Shown: piece by piece, positions 1 through 8,692 of the stretch | Position numbering within the stretch: position 1 is the stretch's first letter | Layout of the letters: every line of letters starts with the position of its first letter | Origin: Hyella sp964606015 | Lineage (GTDB): Bacteria; Cyanobacteriota; Cyanobacteriia; Cyanobacteriales; Xenococcaceae | Assembly: GCA_964606015.1 (NCBI GenBank) | Contig: CAZSEZ010000063.1 | Coordinates: 1 to 17,953, forward strand | DNA length: 17,953 nucleotides | Direction: 5' to 3' | Program-made: the position numbers and the translations under genes | Notes under the pieces: generated by a model | Told to the model about the DNA's origin: nothing | The model's database searches: none | The model's input: only the letters and a program-made list of their open reading frames with translations

Positions 1-172
1 CACAACGCACTATACACCAATATTGTCCCCTATTTAGATGCAAACTGCTGTAATTACGAATTACAACCTAAACTTTTACTGGCTCGTCCCAGACTCAACC
101 CGATATCTCATTTACTGCACCTACGTACTTAGTTACAATAAGAACCGATTTGCCTCTCATGATAACCATCCT

Positions 173-2104
173 ATGACTCTAATCACGCTACAGAATATCA
201 ACAAAGACTTTGGAATCAAAGAGATCTTACGGGATGGTAGCTTTAGCATCGAAGAAGACGACAAAGTAGGCTTAATCGGAGTTAACGGATCGGGAAAATC
301 CACCTTACTTAAAGCGATCGCAGGAATCGAATCCTTTGATAGCGGCACCGTAACCGTCAAATCAGGAGCCAAAATTGTTTATCTTCCCCAACAACCAAAC
401 CTCAATGAAAAGAGAACAGTTCTAGATGAAGTCTTTAACGACAGTAGCGAAAAGCTCAAAATAGTTCGTCAATACGAAGAATTATCGCAAAAAATTGAAT
501 CTGAAATCCCCGATGCAGAAAGAGCAAAACTAACTGATCGCCTAACTCGCATCATGGAAAAGATGGATGCGATGGATGCTTGGGAACTAGAAACCAAAGC
601 GAAGATTATTCTTAGCAAGTTAGGCATTACAGATTTTGAGGCAAAAGTAGGTAGCCTTTCTGGTGGTTATCGTAAGCGGATTTCTTTAGCTACAGCTTTG
701 CTCGAAGAACCAGACTTACTATTAATGGACGAGCCGACGAACCATCTCGATGCAGAATCAGTAGAGTGGCTCCAAAACTACCTGAGTAGCTTTTCAGGAG
801 CCATTTTGCTAATTACTCACGATCGCTACTTTTTGGATAATGTTACTAATCGCATTTTGGAAATAGACCGTGCGGATCTATATACCTACAGCGGAAACTA
901 CTCTTATTTTCTAGAAAAAAAAGCCGAACAAGAAGCGGCTGATGCCAAGATTCAGCACAAGCACAAAGGAATTCTTCGCCGAGAATTAGAATGGCTCAAA
1001 CGAGGGCCCAAAGCTCGTAGCACTAAACAAAGAGCCAGAATCGACCGTATCCGCGATATGCAAGATACTGAGTTCAAAGAAGCTCAAGGCAAAGTTGCCA
1101 TTGACACCGTAGGCAGACGCATTGGGAAAAAAGTTATCGAACTAAGCAATATTTCCAAAGGGTACAACGGACGAACTTTAATCAAAGACTTTAGCTACGA
1201 ATTTACTCCAGGCGATCGCATTGGCATTATCGGTGGTAACGGTGCAGGCAAATCAACCCTGATGAATATCATTACTGGTAGAACCGAACCCGACGCAGGA
1301 AATGTCGAGATTGGTAGCACGATTCATATTGGTTATTTCGATCAACACTCTGAAGACTTGCTGGATGCGATCGATACTAATCAACGAGTAATTGACTACA
1401 TCAAAGATATTGCAGCGTTTGTAACTACCTCAGATGGTGGGCAAATTTCTGCTTCTCAGATGCTAGAGCGATTTTTGTTTAACCCCAATCAACAATACTC
1501 ACCAATTCATAAGCTATCAGGAGGGGAGAAACGCCGTCTTTTCCTGTTGCAAGTTTTGATGTCAGCACCCAATGTTCTGATCTTGGATGAGCCGACTAAC
1601 GACCTCGACGTACAGACCCTCTCAGTTTTGGAAGATTACCTCGAAAGTTTTAACGGCTGCGTCATTACAGTTTCTCATGATCGTTATTTTCTCGACCGCA
1701 CTGTTGAGTTTATCTTTGCGCTAGAAGACGCAGGCCAGCTCCGACTCTATCCTGGAAACTATTCTATTTATCTAGAAACGAAAAAACAGACCGACAAAAC
1801 AGCTAAAGAAGAAAAAGCTAAAGAGGTTACTACGACAAAAAAAGAATTTAGCCCCAAAGTTAAACCAACTAATAATGAATCTAAATCCCGTCGTCTCTCC
1901 AATTACGAAAGAAGAGAGTACGAAAAACTAGAAACTACTATCGCCGAAATGGAAACTGAAAAAGAGGAGTTAGAAAGTAGCCTTGCTACTAACAGTACTG
2001 ATTTTGTCAAAGTTCAGGAGTTATCAGATCAGTTAACAACATTAAATGACAAACTAGATACTGCCACCGAGAGATGGCTAGAATTGGCAGAAAGAGACTC
2101 CTAA
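173..2104 (+). CDS. ABC-F family ATPase, Uup-like (two ABC domains, C-terminal coiled coil)
   Basis: Soluble tandem ATP-binding-cassette protein of 643 residues with no membrane segments; ABC-F proteins act on ribosomes or nucleic acid rather than in transport. First ABC domain: Walker A GVNGSGKST (36-44), signature LSGGY (162-166), Walker B ending in D186-E187 of MDEPTNHLD. A basic linker rich in Arg and Lys (about 265-305, with WLKRGPKARSTKQ) follows, as in Uup-type members. Second ABC domain: Walker A GGNGAGKST (354-362), signature LSGGE (448-452), Walker B D472-E473. The last 70 residues form a charged coiled coil like the C-terminal domain of Uup, and the length is close to Uup (about 635). 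The frame is open from an ATG at 38, but those 45 extra residues look non-coding. The ATG at 173 opens directly into the usual 'ITLQNINKDFG' beginning, so I chose it. It ends 20 bases from the convergent receiver gene. The family is certain; the Uup subtype is inferred. Confidence 0.93.
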   Translation: MTLITLQNINKDFGIKEILRDGSFSIEEDDKVGLIGVNGSGKSTLLKAIAGIESFDSGTVTVKSGAKIVYLPQQPNLNEKRTVLDEVFNDSSEKLKIVRQYEELSQKIESEIPDAERAKLTDRLTRIMEKMDAMDAWELETKAKIILSKLGITDFEAKVGSLSGGYRKRISLATALLEEPDLLLMDEPTNHLDAESVEWLQNYLSSFSGAILLITHDRYFLDNVTNRILEIDRADLYTYSGNYSYFLEKKAEQEAADAKIQHKHKGILRRELEWLKRGPKARSTKQRARIDRIRDMQDTEFKEAQGKVAIDTVGRRIGKKVIELSNISKGYNGRTLIKDFSYEFTPGDRIGIIGGNGAGKSTLMNIITGRTEPDAGNVEIGSTIHIGYFDQHSEDLLDAIDTNQRVIDYIKDIAAFVTTSDGGQISASQMLERFLFNPNQQYSPIHKLSGGEKRRLFLLQVLMSAPNVLILDEPTNDLDVQTLSVLEDYLESFNGCVITVSHDRYFLDRTVEFIFALEDAGQLRLYPGNYSIYLETKKQTDKTAKEEKAKEVTTTKKEFSPKVKPTNNESKSRRLSNYERREYEKLETTIAEMETEKEELESSLATNSTDFVKVQELSDQLTTLNDKLDTATERWLELAERDS

Positions 2105-2124
2105 TCAACCTACTTACCGTTTGT

Positions 2125-2901
2125 TTATTTATTAGGTTGAGAAATATTTGTGACGTTAGCTCGCTCTGGAACAGCTTCTAAATTCATTTTTATAATGGAA
2201 GATATACAACCAACAGTGACAAACCCTAAAATCACCTGAGTTGCCATCAATAGTGAAAATTTTCGTCTGAGCTTACTGTACTTCTGTTGAATAAAAGCCT
2301 TATTCTGCTCTAGAACTTCTAATTTTAGTCGTAACTCTTCTAAAGTCAGATCTTTGAGATTAGAGGATAATCGAGTAGTCGAGGTTAGTCTTGGAGGGTT
2401 GACTTCAACCGGATCTGTGATTTTATCTACAATCGCATCATTATCAGGAGTGGGTTGAACATAAAATGTTGACTTTAGTTTGTCGAGCAAACCTTCTCCT
2501 AATTGAAAGTAGCCTTGATGCACTTTCAAAATCGCAGCAATCAAATCCTCTGGAGCAGTTCCCTTGATAAAGTAACCCAATGCACCAGCAGTAATGGCTT
2601 GATCTATATAGCTTTTTTCTTCATGAGTACTCAGTACAAAAGTCTTAATCTCAGGATGGCTATCACTGATCATTTCAACGACCGTCATCCCACTCATCCC
2701 AGCAATTTCCAAATCGATCACTACGATATCTGGTTGGAGTCGCATAACTTTTTCCAAGGCCATTTCCCCACTAGCAGCAGTTCCCACTACTTGGAAATTT
2801 TCTTGAGAGCTTAAATATAGAGATAAAGTTTCTCGTTCTATTTTTTGATTATCAACAATTAAAATTTTAATAGTGCCTTGAGTGTTTGGGGTGGCTTTCA
2901 T
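2125..2901 (-). CDS. Response-regulator receiver domain with C-terminal coiled coil and membrane anchor
   Basis: 258 residues. Residues 11-140 are a CheY-like receiver of NarL/LuxR-family type: metal-binding D17, phosphoacceptor D63 in VVIDLEIAGMSG, switch residue S91 in FVLSTHEE, and K113 in GYFIKGT. The second acidic residue of the usual Asp-Asp pair is Asn (N18 in LIVDNQ). No helix-turn-helix output domain follows. Instead there is a low-complexity linker (about 145-182), a charged helix likely to form a coiled coil (183-215) and one hydrophobic segment (about 217-237) ending near Cys232, then a short polar tail. With no signal peptide, the expected topology is a cytoplasmic receiver tethered to the inner membrane. 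It probably acts by protein-protein contact rather than DNA binding (inference). No histidine kinase gene lies in the window. It could be annotated by mistake as a transcription factor. Start is the ATG at 2901; no clear Shine-Dalgarno is visible. Confidence 0.9.
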   Translation of the reverse strand: MKATPNTQGTIKILIVDNQKIERETLSLYLSSQENFQVVGTAASGEMALEKVMRLQPDIVVIDLEIAGMSGMTVVEMISDSHPEIKTFVLSTHEEKSYIDQAITAGALGYFIKGTAPEDLIAAILKVHQGYFQLGEGLLDKLKSTFYVQPTPDNDAIVDKITDPVEVNPPRLTSTTRLSSNLKDLTLEELRLKLEVLEQNKAFIQQKYSKLRRKFSLLMATQVILGFVTVGCISSIIKMNLEAVPERANVTNISQPNK

Positions 2902-3076
2902 TTTCTATAGTACAAGGGGTATTTATCCGCAATATTTATAGCTAATCAGCAGTCATTCTAGGTATGTTCTTCATAGTCAATCTAACTGAGAAATACGTCT
3001 AAAGTTGTAAGATTCAAACAATTTATGATGAAGATTAGATGAATTAAACCGTTATTGTACTCAAGTCATGACCAAG

Positions 3077-3334
3077 TTATAACTTGGCTCGAATTGTAAA
3101 AGTGTAGTTACTACCTACTTCTAACTGATAGTCAGAGCGTTCTAGAAAACGACCCAGAGGTTCTTGAATCAATGCTCTCCCCAAAGGTGGATGGATAATT
3201 AGTTTGCTATGACGAAATTGCCAGCGAAATCGCCAGCTATATTCTGCGGCAAAAACTTCTCCTTCTATCTGTCCTTGCTGCCATGATTGATTGGTGATTC
3301 GCAGGTTAGCTGTAGTTTCAGTTCTTTCAGTCAC
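3077..3334 (-). CDS. Small conserved protein, DUF3146-like
   Basis: 85-residue protein with no signal peptide, membrane segment or cysteine, rich in Trp, Arg and aromatic residues. The pattern ITNQSWQQGQIEGEV near residues 13-27, then WRFRWQFRH, then PLGRALIQEPLGRFLERSDYQ, and an end in TFTIRAKL resemble a small cyanobacterial family that I recall as DUF3146. No function is known to me. It starts with GTG (3332-3334); the next in-frame codons upstream contain no ATG before a TAA, so GTG is the only reasonable start for the full conserved N-terminus. It lies 175 bases upstream of the receiver gene on the same strand and is divergent from the GTPase gene (114 bases between starts), so the two starts share a promoter region. 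The family name comes from memory of the pattern and could not be searched. Confidence 0.78.
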   Translation of the reverse strand: MTERTETTANLRITNQSWQQGQIEGEVFAAEYSWRFRWQFRHSKLIIHPPLGRALIQEPLGRFLERSDYQLEVGSNYTFTIRAKL

Positions 3335-3448
3335 GATCGCGCGGTTGCTACTCTTTTATTCGTTACTACTATTTTTACCAATATCATATAGCTCCACTCT
3401 AGTTAAAATTGTTATGAGACGAAGACAAGGACTAGGGAATTAACTAAC

Positions 3449-4858
3449 TTGACCAAAAATGCTTGGGGTTTACAAGATATTGCAGAGCAGATTAACTACC
3501 GCAAAGCACAGCGATCGCTCAGAGGAATCTTAGGCAATCTCGATCTAACTATGGCCGAGAGAAATAGTCTTGCTCAGGAAATCGAGCATCTGAGTACCAT
3601 GTTGGATAAGTTAGAACATTCAGTAGTCCAAATTGCTGCTTTTGGTTTAGTGGGTCGCGGCAAATCTTCGGTTTTAAATGCCTTAGTCGGGAGAGAAGTT
3701 TTTGTTACTGGGGCATTACACGGTGTTACCCAAACTATTGATCGCACTGACTGGCAACTCGAATCCCCAAATGATGGCTCTCCAGATCAAGATGTCAATA
3801 ATCGCGTACAACGTCTGACCATTGCTCAAAAATCCAGTCAAAACCAGATTCAGTTATTGGATACTCCTGGTATTGATGAAGTACATGGTGAAGCCAGAGA
3901 AGCTTTAGCCAAAAACCTAGCAGCCAAGGTAGACCTAATTTTATTTGTGGTATCAGGGGATATTACACAGGTCGAATACAATGCCCTTTCTGCGTTGCGT
4001 AATGCAGGAAAACCCATGCTACTAGTGTTTAACAAAATCGATCAATATCCCGAAGCCGATCGCTTAGCAATTTATGCCAAAATTCGCGACGAAAGAGTCA
4101 AAGAACTAATCTCGCCCGAAGAAATTGTCATGGTGGCTGCATCTCCCATCGAAGTCAAAGGAGTCAAACAAGCAGATGGCTCAATACAAGTATCCAGGAT
4201 CAAAGGACAGCCAAAGGTAGAAGACCTCAAGCTAAAAATCTTGGAGCTACTAGACCGCGAAGGAAAGTCCCTGATCGCCCTCAATTCTTTACTTTATGCT
4301 GATGACATCAACGAACAAATAGTCGCTACCAAATTAGTAATTCGTGATCGCGCAGCCTCAGAACTAATTTCTAAAGCAGTCATGCTCAAAGCAACAGCGA
4401 CAGCCCTAAATCCAATTACCGTATTAGATTTATTTGCAGGGGCAGTGGTAGATGTGGGATTGATTTTGGCTCTATCTCGGCTTTATGGCATTGCCATGAC
4501 CCAACAAGGAGCGATAGCTTTACTGAAAAATATTGCCCTTTCAATGGGTGGTGTGGGTGCAACAGAATTATTATCTACTTTAAGTTTGGGTTCTCTTAAA
4601 GGGGTTTTAGGTATTACCATCCCCGCAACGGGAGGCTTGGCTTTAGCGCCTTATCTATCAGTTGCAATCGCTCAAGGTTCGGTAGCAGGTGTGGCTACTT
4701 ATGCGATCGGGCAGATTAGTAAAGCTTATTTGGCTAATGGGGCATCCTGGGGAGAACAAGCCCCCAAAACTGTAGTCACAGAGATCCTTAATTCTCTGGA
4801 TGAAGAGTCAATTCTCAACCGTATCAAGGGGGAATTAACGGCAAAACTCAAACGCTAG
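3449..4858 (+). CDS. Membrane-associated Era/dynamin-like GTPase with C-terminal DUF697 domain
   Basis: 469 residues. A helical N-terminus (1-60) is followed by a G domain: G1 GLVGRGKS (66-73), a Thr-containing switch HGVTQT (91-96, candidate G2), G3 DTPG (138-141) and G4 NKID (195-198). The C-terminal half (about 290-430) has several hydrophobic helices (AVVDVGLILALSRLYGIAMT, GLALAPYLSVAIAQGSVAGV) typical of the DUF697/YcjF-type module, which inserts in or contacts the membrane. Such GTPases are common in cyanobacteria; their cellular role is poorly defined. The start is a TTG at 3449: the frame upstream reaches a stop at 3404-3406 with no ATG. The residues before the first ATG (Met35, at 3551) include NYRKAQRSLRGILGNLDLT, which looks like conserved coding sequence. 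An AGGG lies about 11 bases upstream of the TTG. If TTG is not used, the protein begins at 3551 and loses 34 residues. It converges on the hydrolase gene at 4904. Confidence 0.88.
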   Translation: MTKNAWGLQDIAEQINYRKAQRSLRGILGNLDLTMAERNSLAQEIEHLSTMLDKLEHSVVQIAAFGLVGRGKSSVLNALVGREVFVTGALHGVTQTIDRTDWQLESPNDGSPDQDVNNRVQRLTIAQKSSQNQIQLLDTPGIDEVHGEAREALAKNLAAKVDLILFVVSGDITQVEYNALSALRNAGKPMLLVFNKIDQYPEADRLAIYAKIRDERVKELISPEEIVMVAASPIEVKGVKQADGSIQVSRIKGQPKVEDLKLKILELLDREGKSLIALNSLLYADDINEQIVATKLVIRDRAASELISKAVMLKATATALNPITVLDLFAGAVVDVGLILALSRLYGIAMTQQGAIALLKNIALSMGGVGATELLSTLSLGSLKGVLGITIPATGGLALAPYLSVAIAQGSVAGVATYAIGQISKAYLANGASWGEQAPKTVVTEILNSLDEESILNRIKGELTAKLKR

Positions 4859-4871
4859 TTGATGAGGAACA

Positions 4872-4889
4872 GATAGTTGAAAAACTATT
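4872..4889. terminator. Stem-loop between convergent genes (weak bidirectional terminator candidate)
   Basis: The arms ATAGTT (4873-4878) and AACTAT (4883-4888) enclose a GAAA loop, and a G-T pair can extend the stem. It sits in the 45-base gap between the stops of the GTPase (+) and the hydrolase (-), where a shared terminator is expected. Neither side has a proper T-run, so termination is a positional inference. Confidence 0.3.
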
Positions 4890-4903
4890 GTCATAATTAG
4901 TAA

Positions 4904-6715
4904 TTAATATCGAAACCCCAATAAATTCCAATAATTGAGAAAAGGAATAAAGCCTAAAGATATGACCATAATTATAGAGTAATATATTGCTTCGATTAAT
5001 AAGTATTCAGAACTGGCTAAAGCCAAAATAGTCGAAATAGACAAGATTATTGTCAAAATAGAACTCAAAATTGGAATACATAGAAAAATAAACAATTTAA
5101 CAGAGGCCTCATAAATCAGCTGAGGAAGTAACAGTAGGATAAATATAAAGATTAGGAGATTGAGACTACATACTGTAGTTGCCAGTATTTGAGTGAATCG
5201 ATGTACAAAAATTACTGAGGGTTGAAGTAAATTCCAAATTCCATAGCCAAACCCTGTAGCAAATACTAAGATAAATAAACCAATTAAAAGATAGTGAAAA
5301 GAGTTAGTTTCGTACCAGGCTATTTTTTCTAACACACCCATTTTACTAAAGAGAGTTTTTACTTCACCTTGTTTCTCTTTAGCAACAAAACAACTATCAA
5401 TCAATTTTTTTCCGTTAATATATGACTGTAAAAAAGATGGTTTAACCTCACAAAGATATTCTGGGCTAGAAGTTTTAGAGGTTTTAGAATCAAATAATTT
5501 CCCTCCTGAAGCCAATTTCAACTCAAAAGAAGGAGTTCCCAACAAGCATATTTTTCCAATGGTTTTTCTAGCGTAACGATTATTACGATATGTTCCTTCA
5601 TAGCGCTTCAGAGATTCTTGATTAACTACTAAAGATTTCTCACTACTGGTCAATACTTGTGAGGGAAAAAAGCGATCATAAAATTCTTCTAGTAATTTTT
5701 CGGAAAGTTTAGCCTGCCCATTATCAGAAACAAAAAAACCTAGATTATGATCAGGAAATAGGTAAAGTAAGCTAGTAAATCCTGGTAAGCCACCACCATG
5801 ACCGATCGCTTTCTGTTGATTGTGCAGAGACTCCATAAAGCCCCAACCCATTCCAGGCAAACGAGGATCATTAGTAAATTGTCGTTGCTGCATCTGCCGA
5901 CTGGTACTTTCTTTTAAGATCCTCGAATCCTTATACCGTCCATACTGTAAATGCGCGATCGCAAACTTTGCCATGTCTGTACCAGTCCCGCTAAAGCTAC
6001 CAGCAGGTGTGATCGACATGTATTGAGAGGGAAAAGCTTGATAGGTATTTTGATACTTATTGTATTTGTAACCCAAAGCTACATGGGGCGCTAAACGAGA
6101 TGGTTGAGTAAAGCTACTACTATTCATCTCCAAGGGCTGTAGAATGCTTTTTTCTACATATTGACTGAAAAGAACCCCTGTTACTGATTCCACAATATGA
6201 CCGAGTAAGGCATAGCCACAATTGGAATAGCTCATGGCTTTTCCAGGAGGCAGGGCTCTCGCAGGCATTTTTTCCGCTAGAATTTGCCCCAAAGACGGAA
6301 TGTCTTCAGCTCTCCTAGTAAATAAACCTACCAAGCGTTCGTCAAAACCTGCGGTATGAGTTAGTAAATTAGCAATAGTAATAGGTTGAGAATATTCTTC
6401 GGGAATTTGAAACTCAGTAAGATACTTATTTACATCTGTATGTAAATCAATAATTCCCTTCTCCACCAACTGCATAATGGCAGTAGCAGTAAATAGCTTA
6501 GAAACAGAACCAACCTTAAATAAAGTATGGTCACTTGAAACAGGAATTTGTTGTTCTAAGTTGGCATAGCCATAACCTTTGGCTAATACAATTTGGCCAT
6601 TTTGTACTAAAGAAAAAGTTACCCCTGGAATGTGTAGCTCTTCCATCTGTTTTGAAATAAACTCATCCAGCCAAGCTTCCAACTGCTGAGGATCTAGGGA
6701 GATTGGTTTAGCCAT
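4904..6715 (-). CDS. Serine hydrolase, class C beta-lactamase/DD-peptidase fold, with four C-terminal membrane helices
   Basis: 603 residues. The N-terminal 350 residues carry the three active-site motifs of the class C beta-lactamase / penicillin-binding family: nucleophile and general base S70-V-S-K73, Y163-S-N165, and H306-G-G in place of KTG. LLTHTAGF (117-124) and LPPGKAMSYSNCGY are also typical. A beta-rich linker (about 350-465) follows, then four hydrophobic segments at about 475-496, 510-533, 541-567 and 572-595. Likely an esterase, peptidase or D-amino-acid-acting hydrolase; the sequence does not give the substrate. Oddly, the N-terminus (MAKPISLDPQQLEAW) is not a signal peptide, so the side of the membrane on which the catalytic domain lies is unclear. 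The ATG at 6715 is the first after an upstream in-frame TAA, so a longer export signal in this frame is excluded. It is divergent from the phosphatase-like gene. Confidence 0.9.
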   Translation of the reverse strand: MAKPISLDPQQLEAWLDEFISKQMEELHIPGVTFSLVQNGQIVLAKGYGYANLEQQIPVSSDHTLFKVGSVSKLFTATAIMQLVEKGIIDLHTDVNKYLTEFQIPEEYSQPITIANLLTHTAGFDERLVGLFTRRAEDIPSLGQILAEKMPARALPPGKAMSYSNCGYALLGHIVESVTGVLFSQYVEKSILQPLEMNSSSFTQPSRLAPHVALGYKYNKYQNTYQAFPSQYMSITPAGSFSGTGTDMAKFAIAHLQYGRYKDSRILKESTSRQMQQRQFTNDPRLPGMGWGFMESLHNQQKAIGHGGGLPGFTSLLYLFPDHNLGFFVSDNGQAKLSEKLLEEFYDRFFPSQVLTSSEKSLVVNQESLKRYEGTYRNNRYARKTIGKICLLGTPSFELKLASGGKLFDSKTSKTSSPEYLCEVKPSFLQSYINGKKLIDSCFVAKEKQGEVKTLFSKMGVLEKIAWYETNSFHYLLIGLFILVFATGFGYGIWNLLQPSVIFVHRFTQILATTVCSLNLLIFIFILLLLPQLIYEASVKLFIFLCIPILSSILTIILSISTILALASSEYLLIEAIYYSIIMVISLGFIPFLNYWNLLGFRY

Positions 6716-7101
6716 TATAGTTAATTGTAAGATTGAATTTATTTATGATGTTAAAACATTTAAATTAACATTTACAAAATTAGTCATTGATCATAAATTT
6801 TTAATCAGCTTTAGTAATCAACAAAGGAGAAAGAAGACACTAACTCCCTTATCTTGCGAGTTTTAAGATCACCTAATATATTTTCCTTTCATCACAATAT
6901 TTCGATAACATCAAAGCAATAGATATCCTATAAATTGCGACCAAAATAATCCAAGAAAATAAGTATAAATCTCACAAAAATAACATATAAGACATCTCAC
7001 ATAAATTCTAAAAAGCAATGAGGCTAAAATTAAATCAACCAGTTATAACTATCATTAATTTCTTTAAACTGACAATCTATCGCTACTTAGGAATCAATCT
7101 T
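6716..7101. other. AT-rich divergent intergenic region
   Basis: This stretch separates the starts of the hydrolase (-) and the phosphatase-like gene (+), so it should hold both promoters. It is very AT-rich, and many TATA-like strings prevent a confident choice of -10 boxes. A short direct repeat TCTCACA occurs twice near 6970-7000. I see no ORF with coding character and no strong hairpin. An alternative ATG at 7018 would extend the downstream protein by 28 residues. Confidence 0.5.
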
Positions 7102-7554
7102 ATGGGAGAGCAGATTAGTGATATTTTTAATTATCGAAAAATAGACGAAAAAATTGCTACCGGAGGGCAGCCTACTACTAAGCAACTCCAATTAATTCAA
7201 GCAGCAGGGTATAAAACCGTGATTAATCTTGCTTTAACAACTTCTGAGAATGCTTTAGCCAATGAAGCTGCTGTGGTTGGTTCTTTAGGAATGAAATATG
7301 TACATATTCCGATTGAATTCGAGCAACCAACCATCGAACATTTTGATCGCTTCACTGAAGCCATGCAGGACAATCAGCAAGACCCTGTATTTATTCACTG
7401 CGCCGCCAACCTCAGAGTTTCAGCATTCGTATACTTATATCGCATACAACGGCAAGGTCTCAGCCCAGAGCAAGCTCAAGAAGATCTTTATCAACTATGG
7501 CAGCCTAATAGAGTCTGGCAAGATCTCATGGACCAGATATTATCTGAAAGCTAG
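7102..7554 (+). CDS. Phosphatase-like protein of the DUF442/dual-specificity phosphatase superfamily, short P-loop
   Basis: 150 residues from the chosen start, soluble, single domain. SDIFNYRKIDEKIATGGQP at the N-terminus, GYKTVINLAL (36-45) and YVHIPIEF (66-73) match the fold of beta-lactamase-hydrolase-like/PTP-type phosphatases. The Cys/Arg loop is H99-C100-A-A-N-L-R105-V-S, that is Cys-X4-Arg, one residue shorter than the Cys-X5-Arg of active tyrosine phosphatases and without the usual glycine. I recall relatives with a similar HCAxNxRVSAF string, so this is probably a subfamily trait and not a sequencing error. Activity is uncertain. The frame is open from an ATG at 7018, but those 28 residues look unlike the family. 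The ATG at 7102 has TAGGA about 10 bases upstream and opens directly into the conserved part. It converges on aroC with 34 bases between stops. Confidence 0.8.
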   Translation: MGEQISDIFNYRKIDEKIATGGQPTTKQLQLIQAAGYKTVINLALTTSENALANEAAVVGSLGMKYVHIPIEFEQPTIEHFDRFTEAMQDNQQDPVFIHCAANLRVSAFVYLYRIQRQGLSPEQAQEDLYQLWQPNRVWQDLMDQILSES

Positions 7555-7588
7555 AACCTTAAATACTATGCCGAACCTCTGATTATCT

Positions 7589-8692
7589 TCAATTACCCAT
7601 TTTAGGTAGGACTTTGCATTGACCTGTGTAGTACATCAAGCGATCGCATAAGACTAAAGCCACCATTGCTTCAACCATGGGGACTGCACGGGGTAATACA
7701 CAAGGATCGTGTCTACCTTTAGCAGCGAGGACTGTTTCTTCACCTTCTTTAGTCACGGTTTTTTGTTCCTTACCTACTGTGGCTGTGGGCTTAAAAGCAA
7801 TGCGGATAATGATGTTTTCCCCATTAGAAATCCCACCTTGTACTCCGCCAGAGCGATTAGTTCTAGTACGAGTTTCCCCGTTTTCGTCGATGTAAAATTC
7901 GTCATTGTGTTCGCTGCCTGTCATGGTGGTACCAGCAAAACCAGAACCAATTTCAAAACCTTTGGTTGCAGGCAAGGACATTACTGCTTTAGCCAGATCC
8001 GCTTCGAGCTTATCAAATACAGGATCACCCAACCCTTTAGGTACATTGCGAACTACGCATTCGACCACCCCACCGAGAGAGTCTTTTTCCTTACGAATAT
8101 CATCGATCAAGTCGATCATTTTGTTGGCACATTCGGTATCTGGGCAACGGACAATATTGCTCTCTACTTGCTCCAGAGTCACAGTATTAGTATCAACAAC
8201 TGCTTCTAGGTCTTTGATACGCTTAACATAGCCAACAACATCAACATCACTGTATTGCTTGAGAATCTTCTTTGCGATCGCACCTGCGGCTACACGACCA
8301 ATAGTTTCTCTGGCAGAGGATCTACCACCACCTTTCCAGTTACGAAATCCATACTTGGCATCATAAGTAGCATCTGCATGGGAAGGACGATACTTTACCG
8401 ACATCTCGTTATAGTCTTGGGAACGAGCATCTTTATTTCTTACAAGAATCGAGATTGGGGTTCCCGTAGTTCTACCTTCAAAAACGCCAGAAATAATCTC
8501 ACAAGTATCAGTTTCTTTGCGAGGAGTTGTGATCTTACTTTGACCTGGTCGACGACGATCTAAATCTACCTGAATTTCCTCTTCTGTAATTGGCAACTGA
8601 GGAGGACAGCCATCAATAACTACACCAACGCCTCCACCATGAGATTCCCCAAATGTAGTGATGCGAAAAATTTGTCCGAATGTATTTCCCAT
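7589..8692 (-). CDS. aroC: Chorismate synthase
   Basis: Converts 5-enolpyruvylshikimate-3-phosphate to chorismate, the last step of the shikimate pathway, using reduced FMN; cytoplasmic. 367 residues, the usual bacterial length. Visible motifs: the N-terminal MGNTFGQIFRITTFGESHGG with catalytic H18, DRRRPGQSKITTPRKE, RPSHADATYDAKYG followed by GGGRSSARET (second catalytic His in the RPSHAD string), and RSGGVQGGISNGE with an FKPT string near the C-terminus. The frame extends 8 codons upstream to an ATG at 8716, but the ATG at 8692 has AGGG about 7 bases upstream and gives the standard MGNTFG start, so I chose it. The flanking genes have no evident link to aromatic biosynthesis. The gene is intact. 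Confidence 0.97.
   Translation of the reverse strand: MGNTFGQIFRITTFGESHGGGVGVVIDGCPPQLPITEEEIQVDLDRRRPGQSKITTPRKETDTCEIISGVFEGRTTGTPISILVRNKDARSQDYNEMSVKYRPSHADATYDAKYGFRNWKGGGRSSARETIGRVAAGAIAKKILKQYSDVDVVGYVKRIKDLEAVVDTNTVTLEQVESNIVRCPDTECANKMIDLIDDIRKEKDSLGGVVECVVRNVPKGLGDPVFDKLEADLAKAVMSLPATKGFEIGSGFAGTTMTGSEHNDEFYIDENGETRTRTNRSGGVQGGISNGENIIIRIAFKPTATVGKEQKTVTKEGEETVLAAKGRHDPCVLPRAVPMVEAMVALVLCDRLMYYTGQCKVLPKMGN

Noticed and set aside
38..172. N-terminal extension of the ABC-F frame from an ATG at 38
   Set aside because: The 45 residues have no similarity to the family start and an odd composition; the ATG at 173 gives the standard ABC-F N-terminus.
2105..2140. Inverted repeat TCAACCT / AGGTTGA at the convergent ABC-F and receiver gene ends
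   Set aside because: A 22-base loop, no T-run on either side, and overlap with the receiver coding end make it a weak terminator.
7018..7101. Upstream ATG extending the phosphatase-like protein by 28 residues
   Set aside because: The residues do not fit the family, and a TAGGA string sits at a suitable distance before the ATG at 7102.
7709..8209. 166-codon frame on the + strand opposite aroC
   Set aside because: It is the mirror of a clearly conserved chorismate synthase gene; its translation has no domain character.
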